Below, in pieces: positions 27,642-36,364 of a stretch of 64,000 nucleotides of DNA. Under the pieces are notes generated by a model. It was not told where the DNA came from. It did no database searches and saw only the letters and a list, made by a program, of their open reading frames with translations. Location: assembly GCF_003315295.1 (NCBI RefSeq), contig NZ_QNRI01000002.1, forward strand, positions 1-64,000. Direction: 5' to 3'. Made by a program: the position numbers and the translations under genes. Positions within the stretch are counted from its first letter, which is position 1. The number at the start of each line of letters is the position of its first letter. This DNA comes from Paraliobacillus ryukyuensis. Its GTDB lineage: Bacteria > Bacillota > Bacilli > Bacillales > Amphibacillaceae.

Positions 27642-27983
27642 ATGTTTGAGCGGATAGATACGGTGTGCTTAACCGTGCATAATGTGGAAGAAGCAAGCGA
27701 TTGGTATCAAGCATTAGGCTTTAACCTAGCCTTTAAAGGTCAAGGGCATCACGTATTCACAATTGGAAATAGTCCAACTCCGTTGACGATTGCAGAAGGT
27801 AACATCTCATCGCCTGCTAACACAACCCATCCTATTTTTTTCACCAAAGACATTAAAGATACTTATGAAAAATTAAAAGAAAAGGGAGTAGAAGTATCGG
27901 AATTGGAATATATTGGTGACGTCACGTTTTTTGACTTTTATGATCCAGACAAAAATAAATTGCAGGTTTGCCATTTTGAGTAA
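27642..27983 (+). CDS. VOC-family protein, single domain
   Basis: 113 residues with two beta-alpha-beta modules: MFERIDTVCLTVHNVEEASDWYQALGF and HPIFFTKDIKDTYEKLKEKGVEVSELEY, ending FFDFYDPDKNKLQVCHFE. Typical of small glyoxalase/bleomycin-resistance-fold proteins. AAAGGAG lies 11 nt before ATG 27642. Substrate unknown. It is encoded divergently from PTS copy 1. Confidence 0.78.
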   Translation: MFERIDTVCLTVHNVEEASDWYQALGFNLAFKGQGHHVFTIGNSPTPLTIAEGNISSPANTTHPIFFTKDIKDTYEKLKEKGVEVSELEYIGDVTFFDFYDPDKNKLQVCHFE

Positions 27984-28019
27984 AGCATCATAAAATCCTA
28001 TTAAAGTTGAGGTCAAGCA

Positions 28020-28421
28020 ATGAAAAAGAAATCGAAGGTAATGATGTTTAGCATCCTATTTGCTGCTAGCATTGCGTTAAATCTATATTTAGGGTTTAAT
28101 AGTTATCTAAAAAGTACCTATTCACCTAATCAAGAGGACCAGCAAATACTAGGGGAAATGACGAAAATGGTATTAGAAAATAAGGAATACAAAGAAATTG
28201 CTGCAAGAGAAACGGTCTCTGCAATTAAACAGGAAGTTAGCCGATTTAATGTGGCGGACCCAGCTTCTATTTATCATTACCAGATTAATGTGCAAACCAA
28301 CGAACAGTCGTATCTTTTTTTCTGCATAGATGATAACTGTACAGATGTAACGAATGAAGGCTGGATGTATTCAAGATATAGTGACGTAGAGCCAATCCTA
28401 CCTTTACATAAAGAAAATTAG
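28020..28421 (+). CDS. Membrane-anchored extracytoplasmic protein, unknown
   Basis: 133 residues: basic start (MKKKSK), one helix (VMMFSILFAASIALNLYLGF), then an extracytoplasmic part with helix-forming LGEMTKMVLENKEYKEIA and a Cys pair in FFCIDDNCTD. GAGGT lies upstream of ATG 28020. It probably follows the VOC gene in one transcript and ends at a strong hairpin. Family not recognised. Confidence 0.55.
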   Translation: MKKKSKVMMFSILFAASIALNLYLGFNSYLKSTYSPNQEDQQILGEMTKMVLENKEYKEIAARETVSAIKQEVSRFNVADPASIYHYQINVQTNEQSYLFFCIDDNCTDVTNEGWMYSRYSDVEPILPLHKEN

Positions 28422-28422
28422 T

Positions 28423-28460
28423 CATAAAGGGAACAGGTTATCTAACCTGTTCCCTTTATG
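28423..28460. terminator. Perfect 17-bp hairpin
   Basis: CATAAAGGGAACAGGTT / AACCTGTTCCCTTTATG (28423-28439, 28444-28460). It sits between the gene at 28020-28421 and a PTS 3'-end remnant, and would be the old bidirectional terminator of both. Confidence 0.75.
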
Positions 28461-28530
28461 AGTAGTTAAGTTCTAATAATGCATCACCTGGTTTAACATC
28501 TTTTTTTATCTGTTTGCTTTTTTTGATCTT
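28461..28530 (-). pseudogene. 3'-end remnant of a third PTS EIIBCA gene
   Basis: Read on the minus strand, this segment matches the last 20 or so codons of both PTS genes: ...KKDVKPGDALLELN against KKDVMPGDDLLELN in copy 2. Only this C-terminal scrap remains, with added A's and shifted frames. Confidence 0.6.
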
Positions 28531-28702
28531 TGGCTTGGTGAATCATTTCAGTACTTTCAAGAGAATGTTCATAAATTTAAACGATCTTAAAGAAAATTCT
28601 AGGGAAAAACTAATTTTCCTTAAAAAACGCTGTTAATTTTTCTCTTTTTCGTCTATCCCTATTATTGTTATAGGTTTGCGTGAAAAACTAACAGGTTACT
28701 AA

Positions 28703-28767
28703 AATGTTAAATTGTAGGCAGGAAGCTATAGTAATTGGTTTTCCTATCTAGATAATCTAGTAGAATA
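28703..28767 (+). pseudogene. 3'-end remnant of a second sulfurtransferase gene
   Basis: Reads VKL-stop-AGSYSNWFSYLDNLVE, matching VKLYAGSYSDWISYPDNSVE at the end of the sulfurtransferase at 24490-24554. The TAT for Tyr has become TAG. The similarity continues about 40 bp beyond the stop (28768-28806 with 24555-24594). Confidence 0.7.
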
Positions 28768-28824
28768 ATGCAAGACAAACGATCTCCATTCATGACTTTT
28801 GAAAATACCACGCTAGTTAGAATT

Positions 28825-29178
28825 TATTACCAAATATATGTCGGGGGAGATGGTGGGGGCGAAGTACGTGAGGCTCAATTGCTAACAACAGTAGCAACGG
28901 AAGCTGAAGTAATCGAATATTGTGGTGCAATGTTGCAGTACTACCGAGAGACTGGAATTTATGGAGAACGTACAGCACCATGGTTAGAGCGACTAGGATT
29001 TGACAATGTGAAAGCTCGTTTGAGTGAACCAGAGCAAAGAAAAAAATTAGTAGAGGCGCTAGATCAAGCAACAGCGGCTAAACGAAACGACCCGTGGCAC
29101 GAAATTGTTGGTGACCGTGATGTGAAAGAGAAACTATACTCGATGGATCGTCGAGAAACTGTTGGGGCAGGTGAATAA
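28825..29178 (+). pseudogene. NirB/NasD (assimilatory nitrite reductase large subunit) C-terminal remnant
   Basis: About 118 residues beginning YYQIYVGGDGGGEVREAQLL, with TEAEVIEYCGAMLQYYRETG, ERTAPWLERLGFDNVKARL and NDPW. These are the hallmarks of the last part of the NirB/NasD large subunit. The normal protein is about 800 residues; the FAD, NAD, [2Fe-2S] and sirohaem parts are missing. The first codons of the present open frame (from 28768) derive from the sulfurtransferase 3' flank. Confidence 0.7.
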
Positions 29179-29389
29179 TAGGAGTCAGCCAATTTATCTA
29201 ACAACTGTTGATCAAGTAGTCCCTCAAATTGGACGATTAAACTCGGTAGGTGATGCAGATATTGCCTTGTTTAAATTATCAGATGGTCGTATTACAGCCA
29301 TTGAAAATTTTTGTCCATTAACAAAAGGTTCCCTTTTAGACGGGACTGTATCAGGTGAACATATTTATGAGCCGATGCGTGAGTATTAA
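29171..29389 (+). pseudogene. NirD/NasE (nitrite reductase small subunit, Rieske-type) remnant
   Basis: Starts GTG 29171 overlapping the NirB remnant, the usual order. It reads IALFKLSDGRITAIENFCPL and VSGEHIYEPMREY, then stops. In functional NirD the metal sites are CPHKG and YCPLHDW; here the first His is Leu, and the second Cys and His are Glu and Arg, so an iron-sulfur cluster could not form. The C-terminal third is missing. Confidence 0.7.
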
Positions 29390-29411
29390 TTCTCTTTATC
29401 ACGAGTGAAGT

Positions 29412-29654
29412 ATTCTACGTTACAATGCTCGAGGTTACGGAAAGCTAAGTTTGCAAACGGGTGTCATGTATGTTTTTGAGCCTGCTAGGAGACTATACAA
29501 AAGTTTTGGATTTGGATATTGTCATCCTTTTTCACATTACAAAGCTGATCCTAATAGTGTTTTTATGACAAAAAGTATTATAAATCAGATTCAAGGTTTT
29601 ATCGTCGTGCTATTTTGTAACGTAAATGACCATTTTACATTAGGTTCCATATAG
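29412..29654 (+). pseudogene. GNAT acetyltransferase C-terminal remnant
   Basis: A frame without a start reads ARGYGKLSLQTGVMYVFEPA, then RRLYKSFGFGYCHPFSHYKA and DPNSVFMTK. This matches the second half of GNAT proteins of the LSLETG...LYESFGF...YKEDPNSVFM type. The normal end is around 29580 and the frame runs on to 29654. Confidence 0.6.
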
Positions 29655-29667
29655 TCAACATAAAAAA

Positions 29668-29703
29668 AGCGGCGTAATTTCATCGTAATGAAATCATGCC
29701 GCT
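29668..29703 (-). terminator. Terminator of PTS copy 2
   Basis: AGCGGCGTAATTTCAT / ATGAAATCATGCCGCT (29668-29683, 29688-29703) followed on the minus strand by TTTTTTTATG. It lies 7 bp beyond the PTS stop. Confidence 0.88.
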
Positions 29704-29709
29704 CTTATC

Positions 29710-31632
29710 TTAGTTAAGTTCTAATAAATCATCACCTGGCATAACATCTTTCTTATCTGTTTTCTTCATGGTTGCTGTTTCAGCTACATTGGTGATAATG
29801 ACTGGTGTGACGGTATCAAAGCCAGCTGCTTTAACTTTGTCAATATCAACGGTGATAAGCGCTTGACCAATGGAAACTTTGTCCCCTTGTGCTACATGTG
29901 CTTCAAAATGTTTTCCTTCTAAACTTACTGTATCTAACCCAATGTGCACCAATACTTCTAATCCATCTTCTGTTTTGATACCTAGTGCGTGTTTGGTTGG
30001 AAAAAGCGTTTCTACGATACCATTTACAGGAGATACGACTTTACCGTCAGTTGGACGAATCGCGATTCCGTCTCCCATTGCACCTGAAGCAAATACTTGA
30101 TCGGTTACCTCTTTTAAAGGAACAATTTCGCCTTTTAAGGGGCTACTAACTTTACCTTCTGTTACGTTTATTGTAGATGGAGCAACATCAGATACGGTTT
30201 CAGTATTTTCAGTTGTTTCTTCTGTACTTTCAGCTCGGTTAATTCTACCAAAGAAGTATGTTAAACCGAAAGCTAGGATAAAGCCACCAACAGCGGCAAG
30301 TAAAGCACCAATTACACTCATGTCAATTCCTTCCGCTGGGATAAAACTTGGCAATTGGAATGGTCCAAGCCCACCCATTACATAACCTGTCGTACCAAAG
30401 AATCCAAGTGCTGCGCCTCCAAGCGCTGAAGTGACAAGCGTGAAAATGAATGGAAGCTTAAGTGGTAGTGCGATACCGTACATACCGGGCTCTGTAACAC
30501 CAAACATAGCTGAAATAAATGCTGGTGCACTAAGTGTTTTGGTTTTTTTGTTTTTCGTACGTAACCAAACAGCTAGGATCGCACCTGCTAATGCAAAAGA
30601 GTGAACAAAAATTAGTGCTAAGATTGGATCTTGTCCTTGAGTAGCAAAGTTGTTCATTGCAATCGGTACAAGTCCCCAGTGAAGACCAAACATAACAAAT
30701 ACTAACCAGAAACCACCTAAGAACAATCCAGCAATGACTGGGCTTAAATTATATACCCAAATCGTAGCTACCCCTAATAACTGACTTGCCCAAGTTGCGA
30801 TTGGACCAATGACAATGAAAGTGATTGGAACGATAATAAGTAACGTGAACATTGGAACTAAGAACATACGCACAACAGATGGAATAATGCGTGCAAAGAA
30901 TTTTTCAACTTTAGCTGCAAAGAATGTCGAAATAATAATCGGAATAACCGACATGGAATAAGTCATTAAGATAACTGGAATACCGAAAAACTCAATATAT
31001 ACTGGTGATTCAAATACAGTTCCTGCAAATAGCGTATATAACGGATCCATGGAACCAGGAATGCCTTCAAGACTCGGATAAACCAACGCCATGGCAATAA
31101 CAATACCGAGAAACGGCGATCCACCAAATTTTTTCATGGCAGTGTAACCTAATAGAATCGGCAAGAAGTAGAATAATGCATCGCCTATCGCATTTAACAC
31201 TTGGTACGTACCACCTGTGTTATCTAACCAACCCACCGCCACAAATAGAGCATTAAAACCTTTAATCATACCGGATGCTGCTAATACACCAAGAATCGGT
31301 GTGAAAATACCTGAAATCATATCAATAAAGCGGTCAAACAGACTGCCACTACTTCCGTCTTCTTGCTCTTGATTGCTATCTGAATGAAAGCCTCCGATAG
31401 CAACGACTTCTTTAAATACATCAGCGACATGGTTCCCGATAACTACTTGGTATTGCCCACCACTTTTCATAACAGTTACAACACCATCAAGATTATTTAA
31501 TGCATCGGTATTCGCTTTAGATTCATCTTTTAATTTGAAGCGAAGCCGAGTAATACAGTGAACAACGCTATTGACGTTTTCCTTTCCACCAACTAAGTCA
31601 ATAATATTGCTTGCTAATTTTTCGTAACTCAC
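29710..31632 (-). CDS. Beta-glucoside-type PTS enzyme IIBCA (copy 2)
   Basis: 640 residues with the same B-C-A order as copy 1 and, by eye, very high identity over nearly the whole length. Phospho-Cys26 is in [16 protein letters not shown] and phospho-His in LVHIGLDTV near 569. The B-C linker (GGFHSDSNQEQEDGSSG) and the C-A linker are the main differences. No partner glycosidase is adjacent. The paralogue suggests gene duplication with possible divergence in sugar range. Confidence 0.9.
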   Translation of the reverse strand: MSYEKLASNIIDLVGGKENVNSVVHCITRLRFKLKDESKANTDALNNLDGVVTVMKSGGQYQVVIGNHVADVFKEVVAIGGFHSDSNQEQEDGSSGSLFDRFIDMISGIFTPILGVLAASGMIKGFNALFVAVGWLDNTGGTYQVLNAIGDALFYFLPILLGYTAMKKFGGSPFLGIVIAMALVYPSLEGIPGSMDPLYTLFAGTVFESPVYIEFFGIPVILMTYSMSVIPIIISTFFAAKVEKFFARIIPSVVRMFLVPMFTLLIIVPITFIVIGPIATWASQLLGVATIWVYNLSPVIAGLFLGGFWLVFVMFGLHWGLVPIAMNNFATQGQDPILALIFVHSFALAGAILAVWLRTKNKKTKTLSAPAFISAMFGVTEPGMYGIALPLKLPFIFTLVTSALGGAALGFFGTTGYVMGGLGPFQLPSFIPAEGIDMSVIGALLAAVGGFILAFGLTYFFGRINRAESTEETTENTETVSDVAPSTINVTEGKVSSPLKGEIVPLKEVTDQVFASGAMGDGIAIRPTDGKVVSPVNGIVETLFPTKHALGIKTEDGLEVLVHIGLDTVSLEGKHFEAHVAQGDKVSIGQALITVDIDKVKAAGFDTVTPVIITNVAETATMKKTDKKDVMPGDDLLELN

Positions 31633-31678
31633 TTTGATGCACCCCCAGTAATTTATAGTATAAATATAATGATTACAA

Positions 31679-31724
31679 AGAAAGCGCAGTCAAAGTTGCT
31701 TCAGCAGTAATGAAATCGCTTTCT
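31679..31724 (-). promoter_or_regulatory. CcpA (cre)-like sites upstream of PTS copy 2
   Basis: TGAAATCGCTTTCT (31711-31724) matches cre with one difference. AGAAAGCGCAGTCA (31679-31692) is the weaker counterpart of the site in front of copy 1. Confidence 0.6.
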
Positions 31725-32097
31725 TAATCACATTATACGACATACTTTTTAAAGATACAACGTTTTTCGACATTTTTTTAAAATATTTAACACGTGTATT
31801 TTCATTTTTTCATGAAAATTCAAGTTTATTTACCTGTATAAAGGTGTTTGATAAGTAGTGTGTTGCATGAAAAGCTATACTATTAGTGGTTATTTTTGTT
31901 AGTTTTGTTGTTGTATTTTTTGTGACAAACATAAGATAAGTATTGGTAGGTTATCTAACACAAATGAAGATTATGTTTCAATAGTTTGTTATGGTTAGCT
32001 CAAGAAAAGTGGAAAAGGATATATATGGTCGCTAAGGATAGTGAGAAGAATACACTATGTATTAGAAAATCTTTTAAAAGATATGGAGAGATGCAAG
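31725..32097. other. Gene-free stretch between PTS copy 2 and ald
   Basis: AT-rich DNA that should hold the divergent promoters of the PTS and alanine dehydrogenase genes. A TTGTGACAAAC segment lies at 31918-31928. No clear operator, small gene or repeat was found. Confidence 0.4.
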
Positions 32098-33231
32098 ATG
32101 TTAATCGGAATCCCGAAAGAAATAAAAAATAATGAAAATCGTGTGGCGATTACGCCAAGCGGTGTAATGTCTCTCGTTCAAGCCGGTCATCACGTGTTAG
32201 TCGAAACGGATGCCGGTGTTGGTAGTAGTTTTTCCGATCAAGATTATCTAACTGCCGGAGCAGAGGTCGTTAATAAAGCAGAGGAATTATGGAAGCGATC
32301 CAGTATGGTCATGAAAGTGAAAGAGCCGCTTCCCGCTGAGTACCAGTATTTTCGTGAGGGATTAATTTTATTCACTTACTTACATTTAGCAGCTGAACCA
32401 TTGTTGGCACAAGCATTAAAAGATAACGGTGTCATAGCGATTGCTTATGAAACAGTCTGCGTTAACCATACGCTCCCATTACTTACGCCGATGAGTGAAG
32501 TGGCAGGGCGGATGGCTTCCCAGATTGGGGCACAATTTTTGCAAAGATGTAATGGAGGTAAGGGAATTTTACTTGCAGGTGTTCCAGGTGTGTCTCGCGG
32601 CAAAGTAACCATCATTGGTGGTGGTGTTGTGGGAACGAATGCTGCTAAATTGGCAGTAGGATTAGGCGCAGATGTAACGATTTTAGATGTGAGCGCAGAG
32701 CGATTGCGGCAATTGGATGATATTTTTGGTACACAAATCAAAACATTAATATCGAATCCGTTAACAATTGCCCAAGCAGTTGCGGAGGCTGACTTATTAA
32801 TCGGAGCAGTACTAATTCCAGGGGCTAAGGCGCCTAAATTGGTAACAGAAGAAATGGTGAGAGCGATGAAACCAGGATCGGTCATTGTGGATGTTGCGAT
32901 TGATCAAGGTGGTATTGTGGAGACGATTGATCGAATAACCACACACGACAACCCGACATATGACAAACACGGGGTAGTGCACTATGCTGTCGCCAATATG
33001 CCTGGTTCTGTGCCAAGAACCTCAACGATGGCACTAACCAATGTTACGGTTCCTTACGCATTGCAAATTGCCAACAAAGGCGCGCATCAAGCAATTGCTG
33101 AAAGTGACGCTTTAAAACATGGTTTAAATGTTGCGAATGGACAAATTACTTATCAAGCTGTTGCCGATGACCTTGGTTATCCATTTATTGCAGCTGAAAC
33201 AGTGTTTGAAACGAAAACAACGACATTGTAA
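32098..33231 (+). CDS. ald: Alanine dehydrogenase
   Basis: 377 residues, the normal length. It interconverts L-alanine and pyruvate plus ammonia with NAD in the cytoplasm. Motifs: [20 protein letters not shown] at the start, catalytic His in [10 protein letters not shown] near 96, NAD-binding [17 protein letters not shown] near 170, and catalytic Asp in [11 protein letters not shown] near 270. ATG 32098 with GGAGAG upstream is preferred; in-frame codons up to 32041 have no ribosome site. The remains of a Lrp/AsnC-type regulator lie just downstream. Confidence 0.95.
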   Translation: MLIGIPKEIKNNENRVAITPSGVMSLVQAGHHVLVETDAGVGSSFSDQDYLTAGAEVVNKAEELWKRSSMVMKVKEPLPAEYQYFREGLILFTYLHLAAEPLLAQALKDNGVIAIAYETVCVNHTLPLLTPMSEVAGRMASQIGAQFLQRCNGGKGILLAGVPGVSRGKVTIIGGGVVGTNAAKLAVGLGADVTILDVSAERLRQLDDIFGTQIKTLISNPLTIAQAVAEADLLIGAVLIPGAKAPKLVTEEMVRAMKPGSVIVDVAIDQGGIVETIDRITTHDNPTYDKHGVVHYAVANMPGSVPRTSTMALTNVTVPYALQIANKGAHQAIAESDALKHGLNVANGQITYQAVADDLGYPFIAAETVFETKTTTL

Positions 33232-33389
33232 TCATTCGAAAAAAACAGATCTTTTCAGTGTTTCCGCTAGGTCTGCTTTTCTGTTTGACTATTGATTAAA
33301 ATGAATAGGATTTACCATCATCTGGTGCTAATAAGTGAGAGGGAAAGCCTTTATCATTTATCACTTGCATATTTATTTATTCTTCTCTA

Positions 33390-33587
33390 GATAATGTCCA
33401 GAAAAATGTCACCCACGATTACAAAATTAGTGGGGAAGGCTGTTATTTATTAGAATGCAAATTTCCTGCTAATGAAGGATTAAATGAATTCTTGGAAACG
33501 CTAAAACAATATGCCAATTACAAATTATCGATTGTGATTGATCAACAATTGGCTTGGAATACAATCAGGCAAAACATAAAGCATGAG
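33390..33587 (+). pseudogene. Lrp/AsnC-family regulator C-terminal remnant
   Basis: Reads DNVQKNVTHDYKISGEGCYL, then LECKFPANEGLNEFLETLKQ and YANYKLSIVIDQ, the ligand-binding (RAM) domain of Lrp/AsnC regulators. The DNA-binding half and the start are gone. The 3' end runs straight into repeat R3, whose GGCTGGGAC end begins at 33587. Confidence 0.6.
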
Positions 33588-33909
33588 GCTGGGACAAAAG
33601 TGAATGAAGACCCCTGATAAACGAACGATGGATAACTTTTTTATCTATCGTTCGTTTTTAGTTAGAAAACATAACTAAGTAACTGGAAATATACGAGACT
33701 CTAGCAGGAGAAGCGCGAGCCGAAGATCCACTTTGTAAAGCGGCTAGAAGTTAGACGAAAACCGTCACGTCCTGTGACAACGTCTAACTGACCCACGTCC
33801 TGTGTGCCCGAGTCCGCGCCCGCAGAACGCGAGTGTATTTCCAGTTGCGATGGTTAAGTTCTCATCAATCATTCGTATACTGTAGTTAAAAATTAGCTTT
33901 GTCCCAGCC
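33587..33909 (+). repeat. Dispersed repeat copy R3 (complete, with both ends)
   Basis: Ends are inverted: GGCTGGGACAAAAG (33587-33600) and CTTTGTCCCAGCC (33897-33909). Next comes a terminator-like hairpin, ACGAACGATGGATAA / TTATCTATCGTTCGT then TTTTT (about 33622-33659). The core is closed by AACTGGAAATATAC (33681-33694) with GTGTATTTCCAGTT (33833-33846). The inner family hairpin is GTTAGACG (33750-33757) with CGTCTAAC (33781-33788). Right-hand sequence up to 33909 completes the element. Confidence 0.88.
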
Positions 33910-33920
33910 TTGTAACTGTA

Positions 33921-34643
33921 TTAGAAGGCTTTCCGATTAAATAAGAAATACCCACCTAAAAAGAATAAAATGAAACTTCCACCAACAACTATTAGTAATT
34001 GATCCCACGGAACAAAAAACATGGCGTCAACTTTTCCACCAATATTCATCATTAAATAAGGTTGAGCCCATGGATAAAAAGGAGCCAGTTTTTCCGAGTT
34101 TAATGCGAGAATAGTTGGAATGGTAAAAATAACATTTACTGCAAATGGCGCAGCAAAGCTTTTGAACCAGATCGCTAACCACAATTGTAGAGCGATTAAT
34201 GGGAAAGTAGCAATCCAGCCGCCGAGCACGCTTTTCCAAATGATTTCAAGTGGGAAAGGCTCCGCAAATCCTTGCATGTTTCCTACTAGATAAATGGCGC
34301 CTAAATAAAGGAGTTGCATTAGGAAGACAAGGCTGACTAGCAACAGATATTTGGCCAAAAATACTCGCCCTTTGGTAACCGGTAGTGCTAAAAGCTGTTT
34401 CCATCCACCAGCTTGATGTTCATAGCGACAGACAATACTAGCAAACACCCCCGTAATTAATGGTAAAAACAGTACCGCATAGACTAGATTCATCATTAAC
34501 ACAGTATATACCCAACTATTAACAGGCAATTCACCGCTATCTACTAACCCAGCGAAAATAGCGATTACCGGACCAACAAAAATAAGGGCCCAGATGTTAG
34601 CTTTTCGAAATTTAAAGATTTCTGATCGTAGTATTGCAAGCAT
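33921..34643 (-). CDS. ABC-2 permease, lantibiotic-immunity type (second)
   Basis: 240 residues with six membrane helices, of the MutG/SpaG/NisG (ABC2_membrane_4) kind. A conserved feature is YEHQAGGWKQLLALPVTKGRVFLAKY near residues 75-100. It starts at the last base of the upstream permease gene. With that permease and the ATPase it forms an exporter expected to remove peptide antibiotics from the membrane; the ligand is unknown. No terminator hairpin of its own; repeat R3 lies directly beyond. Confidence 0.8.
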   Translation of the reverse strand: MLAILRSEIFKFRKANIWALIFVGPVIAIFAGLVDSGELPVNSWVYTVLMMNLVYAVLFLPLITGVFASIVCRYEHQAGGWKQLLALPVTKGRVFLAKYLLLVSLVFLMQLLYLGAIYLVGNMQGFAEPFPLEIIWKSVLGGWIATFPLIALQLWLAIWFKSFAAPFAVNVIFTIPTILALNSEKLAPFYPWAQPYLMMNIGGKVDAMFFVPWDQLLIVVGGSFILFFLGGYFLFNRKAF

Positions 34644-35350
34644 TATTTCACATCCCTTCGAGCAAAATCAAACATACCAACAAAATATAGGAGGCAACCA
34701 ACTCCCAGTCCTAGCCACACGTAGTAAATGGGTTCGTTCCAACTATTCATAAGTGAAGGCCATTTCCAGATCAACCAATCAGGTAAATTTTGCGCAGAAA
34801 AAGACGGAAGTACACCAATAACACCTGTGGTAATTGGGATCGCTTGGTTGTTACTAACGGTTGCAATCCAAAGCTGTAATGCTAAGATCGGTAGACTTGC
34901 AAAGAATGGATAGAAGGAATATTTCAATAACGCGCCATAAGGAATTGCACCCAGATCCAAAAACACGCCATAGCCATAAGTAAAAAGGGTTAACAATAGG
35001 GAAGCTACCAACAACATAAATGCAAGCACAGTGAATTTTGCTAAATAAACCGTTAATTTAGAAACTGGCAGTGCAATTAGTTGTTTCCAAGCATTTGTTT
35101 CATTTTCAATACTGGTCATAAATGAGGTTAAAATAGCAATCCCTAAGACAAGCGCAAGCGGGGTGAAATTAGAAATATTCATGAGATAGTAAATCCAATC
35201 GTTGTCACTTTGCTGTAAAAGATATTCCTTTCGTACCCCGTAATTCACCATCTGCAATGCCACAACACCAAACCCACCTAAAAAGACTAACAGCCAGAAA
35301 CCTTTCCGTTTGCTCTTTAAAAATTCGACCTGTATTAGTTTTCTAATCAT
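34643..35350 (-). CDS. ABC-2 permease, lantibiotic-immunity type (first)
   Basis: 235 residues, six helices, related to the neighbouring permease (both carry NxWKQLIALPVSKxxVYLAK). Resembles MutE/SpaE/NisE. It overlaps the ATPase gene by 4 bp and the next permease by 1 bp, so all three are translated as a set. Confidence 0.8.
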   Translation of the reverse strand: MIRKLIQVEFLKSKRKGFWLLVFLGGFGVVALQMVNYGVRKEYLLQQSDNDWIYYLMNISNFTPLALVLGIAILTSFMTSIENETNAWKQLIALPVSKLTVYLAKFTVLAFMLLVASLLLTLFTYGYGVFLDLGAIPYGALLKYSFYPFFASLPILALQLWIATVSNNQAIPITTGVIGVLPSFSAQNLPDWLIWKWPSLMNSWNEPIYYVWLGLGVGCLLYFVGMFDFARRDVK

Positions 35351-36258
35351 CCCACCTGATCCTCCCTTGTCATTTGTAAGAAGATATCTTCAAGGGAGCG
35401 TTTTTCCTCTTCCACGCGGTAAATTGCAATCTGTTTTTGCACCAGAAATTGAATGGCATTGGCGATTTCTTCATCGGTAAACTCAGATAAAATAAGTCGG
35501 TCTTTTTGATAATCAGTCTGTATTCCTTTAGCGAGTAGTAATCGATGGGCTTCATCTTGATCGCTAACGCGTAATGAAATATTCTGTTTTGCTAATTTGC
35601 GCATTGCCTCAATCGAGTCTTGAAAGATCAATTTTCCCTTAGTCAAAACCCCAACTGTGGTAGCTAATTGGTCGATCTCTGATAACAAATGACTGGAAAT
35701 TAACACGGTCATTCCATGTGATTGTGGTAACTGCTTAATTAACTCGCGAATTTCAATAATCCCAGATGGGTCTAGCCCATTGGTCGGCTCGTCTAGAATC
35801 AACAGTTCTGGGTTATTTAATAAGGCAGCTGCAATCCCCAAGCGCTGTTTCATCCCTAACGAAAACCCTTTTACTTTTTTATTCGCTACGTCAGATAGAC
35901 GCACAATTGCTAACACGTCAGTTATTCTTGATTTAGGCGCACCTAAAATCTTTCGCCAAGCTTCTAAATTCTCACGAGCGGTTAAATGGGGATAGTAAGA
36001 AGGATTTTCCACTAAGGATCCCACTTTCGAAAGGATGCTGATACGTGATTTTTTTAGGTCTTGTTGAAAAACCTGAATCGATCCGGACGTTGGTTTCATT
36101 AAGCCTAACAACATTCGAATAGTAGTTGTTTTCCCAGCACCATTCGGTCCTAAAAATCCATAAATCTCACCTTTTGCGATTTTCATGTCCAAACTTTGTA
36201 CAGCTTGTTCTTTTCCAAACGATTTGGTTAAGTTTTTTGTTTCCACTACATATTTCAT
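35347..36258 (-). CDS. ABC transporter ATPase, lantibiotic-immunity type
   Basis: 303 residues. Walker A GPNGAGKTT near 39, signature FSLGMKQRLGIAAALL near 133 (Leu for the first Gly of the usual LSGG), Walker B LLILDEPTNGLD near 153 and switch His in LISSHLLSE near 186. The C-terminal 90 residues are the extension seen in BcrA/NisF-type ATPases. ATG 36258 has GAGGTGAGG upstream; an in-frame ATG at 36282 is less likely. It is separated from the kinase gene upstream by a terminator. Confidence 0.9.
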   Translation of the reverse strand: MKYVVETKNLTKSFGKEQAVQSLDMKIAKGEIYGFLGPNGAGKTTTIRMLLGLMKPTSGSIQVFQQDLKKSRISILSKVGSLVENPSYYPHLTARENLEAWRKILGAPKSRITDVLAIVRLSDVANKKVKGFSLGMKQRLGIAAALLNNPELLILDEPTNGLDPSGIIEIRELIKQLPQSHGMTVLISSHLLSEIDQLATTVGVLTKGKLIFQDSIEAMRKLAKQNISLRVSDQDEAHRLLLAKGIQTDYQKDRLILSEFTDEEIANAIQFLVQKQIAIYRVEEEKRSLEDIFLQMTREDQVG

Positions 36259-36330
36259 TTTCCTCACCTCATTTCTTATCATAGGTGATTAAGGTTAAAA
36301 GTAGGTGGGTGAGAAGTTTAAATTTTGTTT

Positions 36331-36364
36331 AAAAAAGCAGAAAGAACAAAAAGTTCTTTCTGCT
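36331..36364 (-). terminator. Terminator after the histidine kinase gene
   Basis: AGCAGAAAGAAC / GTTCTTTCTGCT (36336-36347, 36353-36364) with a T6 run on the minus strand. The kinase stop codon lies within the stem. It separates the two-component genes from the ABC transporter genes. Confidence 0.85.
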
